64,000 nt of DNA, taken from Flammeovirgaceae bacterium (GTDB taxonomy: Bacteria > Bacteroidota > Bacteroidia > Cytophagales > Cyclobacteriaceae). Positions within the stretch are counted from its first letter, which is position 1; every line of letters starts with the position of its first letter. The stretch covers positions 1 through 64,000 of the forward strand of contig JAJTGQ010000042.1 of the NCBI GenBank assembly GCA_021299455.1. Reading direction: 5' to 3'. The notes below the pieces were generated by a model. It did not search any database, was not told the DNA's origin, and saw only the letters and a list, made by a program, of their open reading frames with translations. Position numbers and translations under genes: made by a program. Shown piece after piece: positions 61,851 through 64,000 of the stretch.

Positions 61851-64000
61851 TTATCGACTCAAATACAGATTCCGCTCGTTGTAAATATTCAAGAAGTAAT
61901 CATCCATTAAATCGTCAATGAAATAAATCGCCTCACCCGTAGATTTCATCTCTGGGCCAAGTTCTTTGTTCACTTCAGGGAATTTGCTAAATGAGAAAAC
62001 TGGAACCTTTATCGCATACCCTTTTCTAGTTGGATTGAAATTGAAATCACCTACTTTCTTCTCGCCCAACATTACCTTGGTCGCGTAATTTACATAAGGC
62101 TCATCATAGGCTTTGCAAATAAACGGAACTGTGCGGGATGCCCGCGGATTTGCTTCAATAATGTAGACTTTATCATTTTTGATCGCGAACTGAATATTGA
62201 TCAATCCCACTGTTTTTAGCGCAATCGCAATACGTTTTGTATAAGTTTCAATTTGTTTAATGACAAAGTCGCCCAAATTGTACGGAGGCAACACGGCATA
62301 CGAATCTCCAGAATGAATACCTGCAGGCTCAATATGCTGCATGATACCAATGATATAGACGTCTTCACCATCGCAGATCGCGTCTGCTTCTGCTTCGATG
62401 GCACCATCGAGGAAATGATCTAACAATACTTTGTTCTCGGGAAGGTGTTTCCAAATATCGAGAATGTGATTTTCTAATTCTGTTTCGTTTATTACAATCT
62501 TCATGCTCTGACCTCCCAACACATAAGATGGACGAACTAATAATGGAAAGCCAATGGTCTTTGAAACTTCGAGTGCTTCATCCGCGTCCGTTGCAACTCC
62601 GAAGGTCGGATATGGAATATTGAGATCTTTTAAAAGGGTTGAAAAACTTCCGCGATCTTCCGCCAGATCAAGCGCCTCATAAGATGTGCCCATGATCCGC
62701 ACACCATATTTGTGCAGCTTCTCTGCCAATTTCAGTGCGGTCTGTCCTCCTAATTGAACGATCACGCCAATCGGCTTTTCATGTTGAATTATATCCCACA
62801 GGTGTTCCCAGAATACTGGTTCAAAATAAAGTTTGTCTGCAATATCAAAATCTGTGGAGACTGTTTCCGGATTGCAATTAATCATGATGGCTTCATACCC
62901 ACACTCTTTTGCTGCTAGTATTCCATGCACGCAAGAATAGTCAAACTCAATTCCTTGACCGATTCGATTTGGCCCAGAGCCTAAGACAATTACCTTCCTT
63001 TTATTGGTGGGAATTGATTCGTTTTCTGTATCGAAGGTAGAGTAGTAATAGGGCGTCTTCGCTTCAAACTCTGCCGCACAAGTATCCACTAATTTAAACA
63101 CGCGGTTGATACCCATCTCTCTTCTCTTCAAATGAACTTCGCTTTCGAGGCAATCCATCAGGTGAGCTAGCTGGCGATCAGCATATCCTTTTTCTTTTGC
63201 CGTACGCATTAAGTCTACGGGGATGCTATCAAGGCTATGCTTTTCAATTTCGCTTTCAAGCTCTATTAAATCCCAAATTTGTTCTAAAAACCACTTATCG
63301 ATTTTTGTCAGATTTTGAATCGTCTTCATAGAGATTCCCAACTTCATCGCGTCATAAATATGGAAAAGGCGATTCCAACTCGGGTGCTCCAGACTATACA
63401 AAATATCCGCTTGCTTGGTCAATTCTTTTCCATCCGCACCGAGTCCGTTTCGTCTGATCTCCAAACTCTGACAGGCTTTTTGTAAAGCCTCCTGAAAATT
63501 TCGACCAATACCCATTACCTCCCCCACTGATTTCATTTGTAATCCAAGCTTGCGATCAGCACCTGGAAATTTGTCAAAATTCCAGCGAGGAATTTTGACA
63601 ATAACATAATCAAGCGCTGGCTCAAAGTAGGCGGTCGTTGTGCCCGTGATGGCATTTGACAGCTCATCCAGGTTATAACCGATTGCCAGTTTCGCGGCTA
63701 TTTTTGCAATAGGATAACCAGTAGCCTTTGAAGCAAGAGCGGATGAACGAGAAACACGTGGATTTATTTCAATACCGATGATATCATCATTGTCAGGATT
63801 CACTGAAAATTGGACGTTACAACCTCCGGCAAATTGGCCTATGCCATTCATCATTTTTATCGCGAGATCACGCATGCGCTGGTAGACGGTGTCAGGCAAA
63901 GTCATGGCAGGAGCCACCGTGATGGAGTCACCTGTGTGTATACCCATCGGATCAAAATTCTCAATCGAACAAATAATAATCACGTTGCCGATTCCATCAC
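61851..64000 (-). CDS. carB: Carbamoyl-phosphate synthase large subunit (3' part)
   Basis: Makes carbamoyl phosphate from bicarbonate, ammonia and ATP for arginine and pyrimidines. Only the C-terminal 716 residues or so are in the window, and the 5' end lies beyond the right edge. Visible are [20 protein letters not shown], the first ATP-grasp half, then the second half from about 330: [55 protein letters not shown] and [20 protein letters not shown]. The chain ends soon after [13 protein letters not shown], well before the usual C-terminal allosteric domain of E. coli CarB, which is therefore shortened or missing here. An apparent GTG start at 63983 is internal. Confidence 0.95.
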   Translation of the reverse strand, partial: DGIGNVIIICSIENFDPMGIHTGDSITVAPAMTLPDTVYQRMRDLAIKMMNGIGQFAGGCNVQFSVNPDNDDIIGIEINPRVSRSSALASKATGYPIAKIAAKLAIGYNLDELSNAITGTTTAYFEPALDYVIVKIPRWNFDKFPGADRKLGLQMKSVGEVMGIGRNFQEALQKACQSLEIRRNGLGADGKELTKQADILYSLEHPSWNRLFHIYDAMKLGISMKTIQNLTKIDKWFLEQIWDLIELESEIEKHSLDSIPVDLMRTAKEKGYADRQLAHLMDCLESEVHLKRREMGINRVFKLVDTCAAEFEAKTPYYYSTFDTENESIPTNKRKVIVLGSGPNRIGQGIEFDYSCVHGILAAKECGYEAIMINCNPETVSTDFDIADKLYFEPVFWEHLWDIIQHEKPIGVIVQLGGQTALKLAEKLHKYGVRIMGTSYEALDLAEDRGSFSTLLKDLNIPYPTFGVATDADEALEVSKTIGFPLLVRPSYVLGGQSMKIVINETELENHILDIWKHLPENKVLLDHFLDGAIEAEADAICDGEDVYIIGIMQHIEPAGIHSGDSYAVLPPYNLGDFVIKQIETYTKRIAIALKTVGLINIQFAIKNDKVYIIEANPRASRTVPFICKAYDEPYVNYATKVMLGEKKVGDFNFNPTRKGYAIKVPVFSFSKFPEVNKELGPEMKSTGEAIYFIDDLMDDYFLNIYNERNLYLSR

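Noticed and set aside
63983-64000. Start codon of carB at 63983
   Set aside because: The frame stays open to the window edge with conserved CarB residues upstream, so the GTG is an internal valine.

Overview
The window comes from a Bacteroidota chromosome, most likely order Cytophagales. The evidence is a SusC/SusD pair, an OmpA/PD40 outer-membrane operon, a Bacteroidota-type long SecA without the zinc tail, a DUF3127 protein, an F-type ATPase operon lacking atpD and atpC, AT-rich spacers, and at least one textbook Bacteroidota promoter (TTTG-N19-TATCTTTG) upstream of rplU. No rRNA, tRNA, CRISPR array, prophage or IS transposase was found.

Layout. 1-94: start of a truncated leftward gene. 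0.26-4.8 kb: susD and susC (leftward). 5.0-5.7 kb: rplU-rpmA (leftward). 5.7-6.6 kb: a 929-bp spacer with two terminators, a duplicated 36-bp element and a candidate structured RNA. 6.6-10.1 kb: eukaryote-like class Ia ribonucleotide reductase, nrdB-nrdA. 10.2-18.4 kb (leftward): DUF3127, a Uma2 nuclease, a three-gene outer-membrane operon and acs. 18.4-28.2 kb: two tightly overlapping operons that converge at 24.09 kb. The rightward one encodes a nucleotidyltransferase, a radical SAM protein, two methyltransferases and an ABC exporter. The leftward one encodes an FkbM methyltransferase, a GT9 enzyme and two family-4-like glycosyltransferases. Together they look like a surface-glycan or glycolipid locus. 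28.3-37.5 kb: housekeeping and mixed genes (ZIP transporter, apbE, ruvB, a DUF559-queG fusion, ornithine aminotransferase, rmuC, GroES-like, Uma2, TauE/SafE). 37.6-43.2 kb: TetR regulator, ABC protein, HlyD adaptor and TolC channel in one operon. 43.2-46.6 kb: a flavin amine oxidase, an NRK-like kinase and an MFS transporter. 46.7-51.7 kb: atpBEFHAG. 51.9-64 kb (leftward): pyrH and frr, a Na/Pi transporter, an M20 amidohydrolase, secA with a coupled SPOR lipoprotein, dapF, a DUF4834 protein, two small unknown genes and the 3' part of carB.

Most notable points. (1) The ABC protein of the TetR-ABC-HlyD-TolC operon has lost nearly every catalytic motif of its nucleotide-binding domain, while its membrane partners look intact. 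(2) The queG reading frame is fused to a DUF559 endonuclease domain through two GC-rich palindromes translated in frame, and a second, unrelated palindromic unit sits inside the QueG domain. (3) The rplU-nrdB spacer holds a probable structured RNA and a duplicated element. (4) A perfect 12-bp terminator-like hairpin follows atpE inside the ATP synthase operon. (5) Short 7-8-bp repeat families occur in spacers and at one protein N-terminus.
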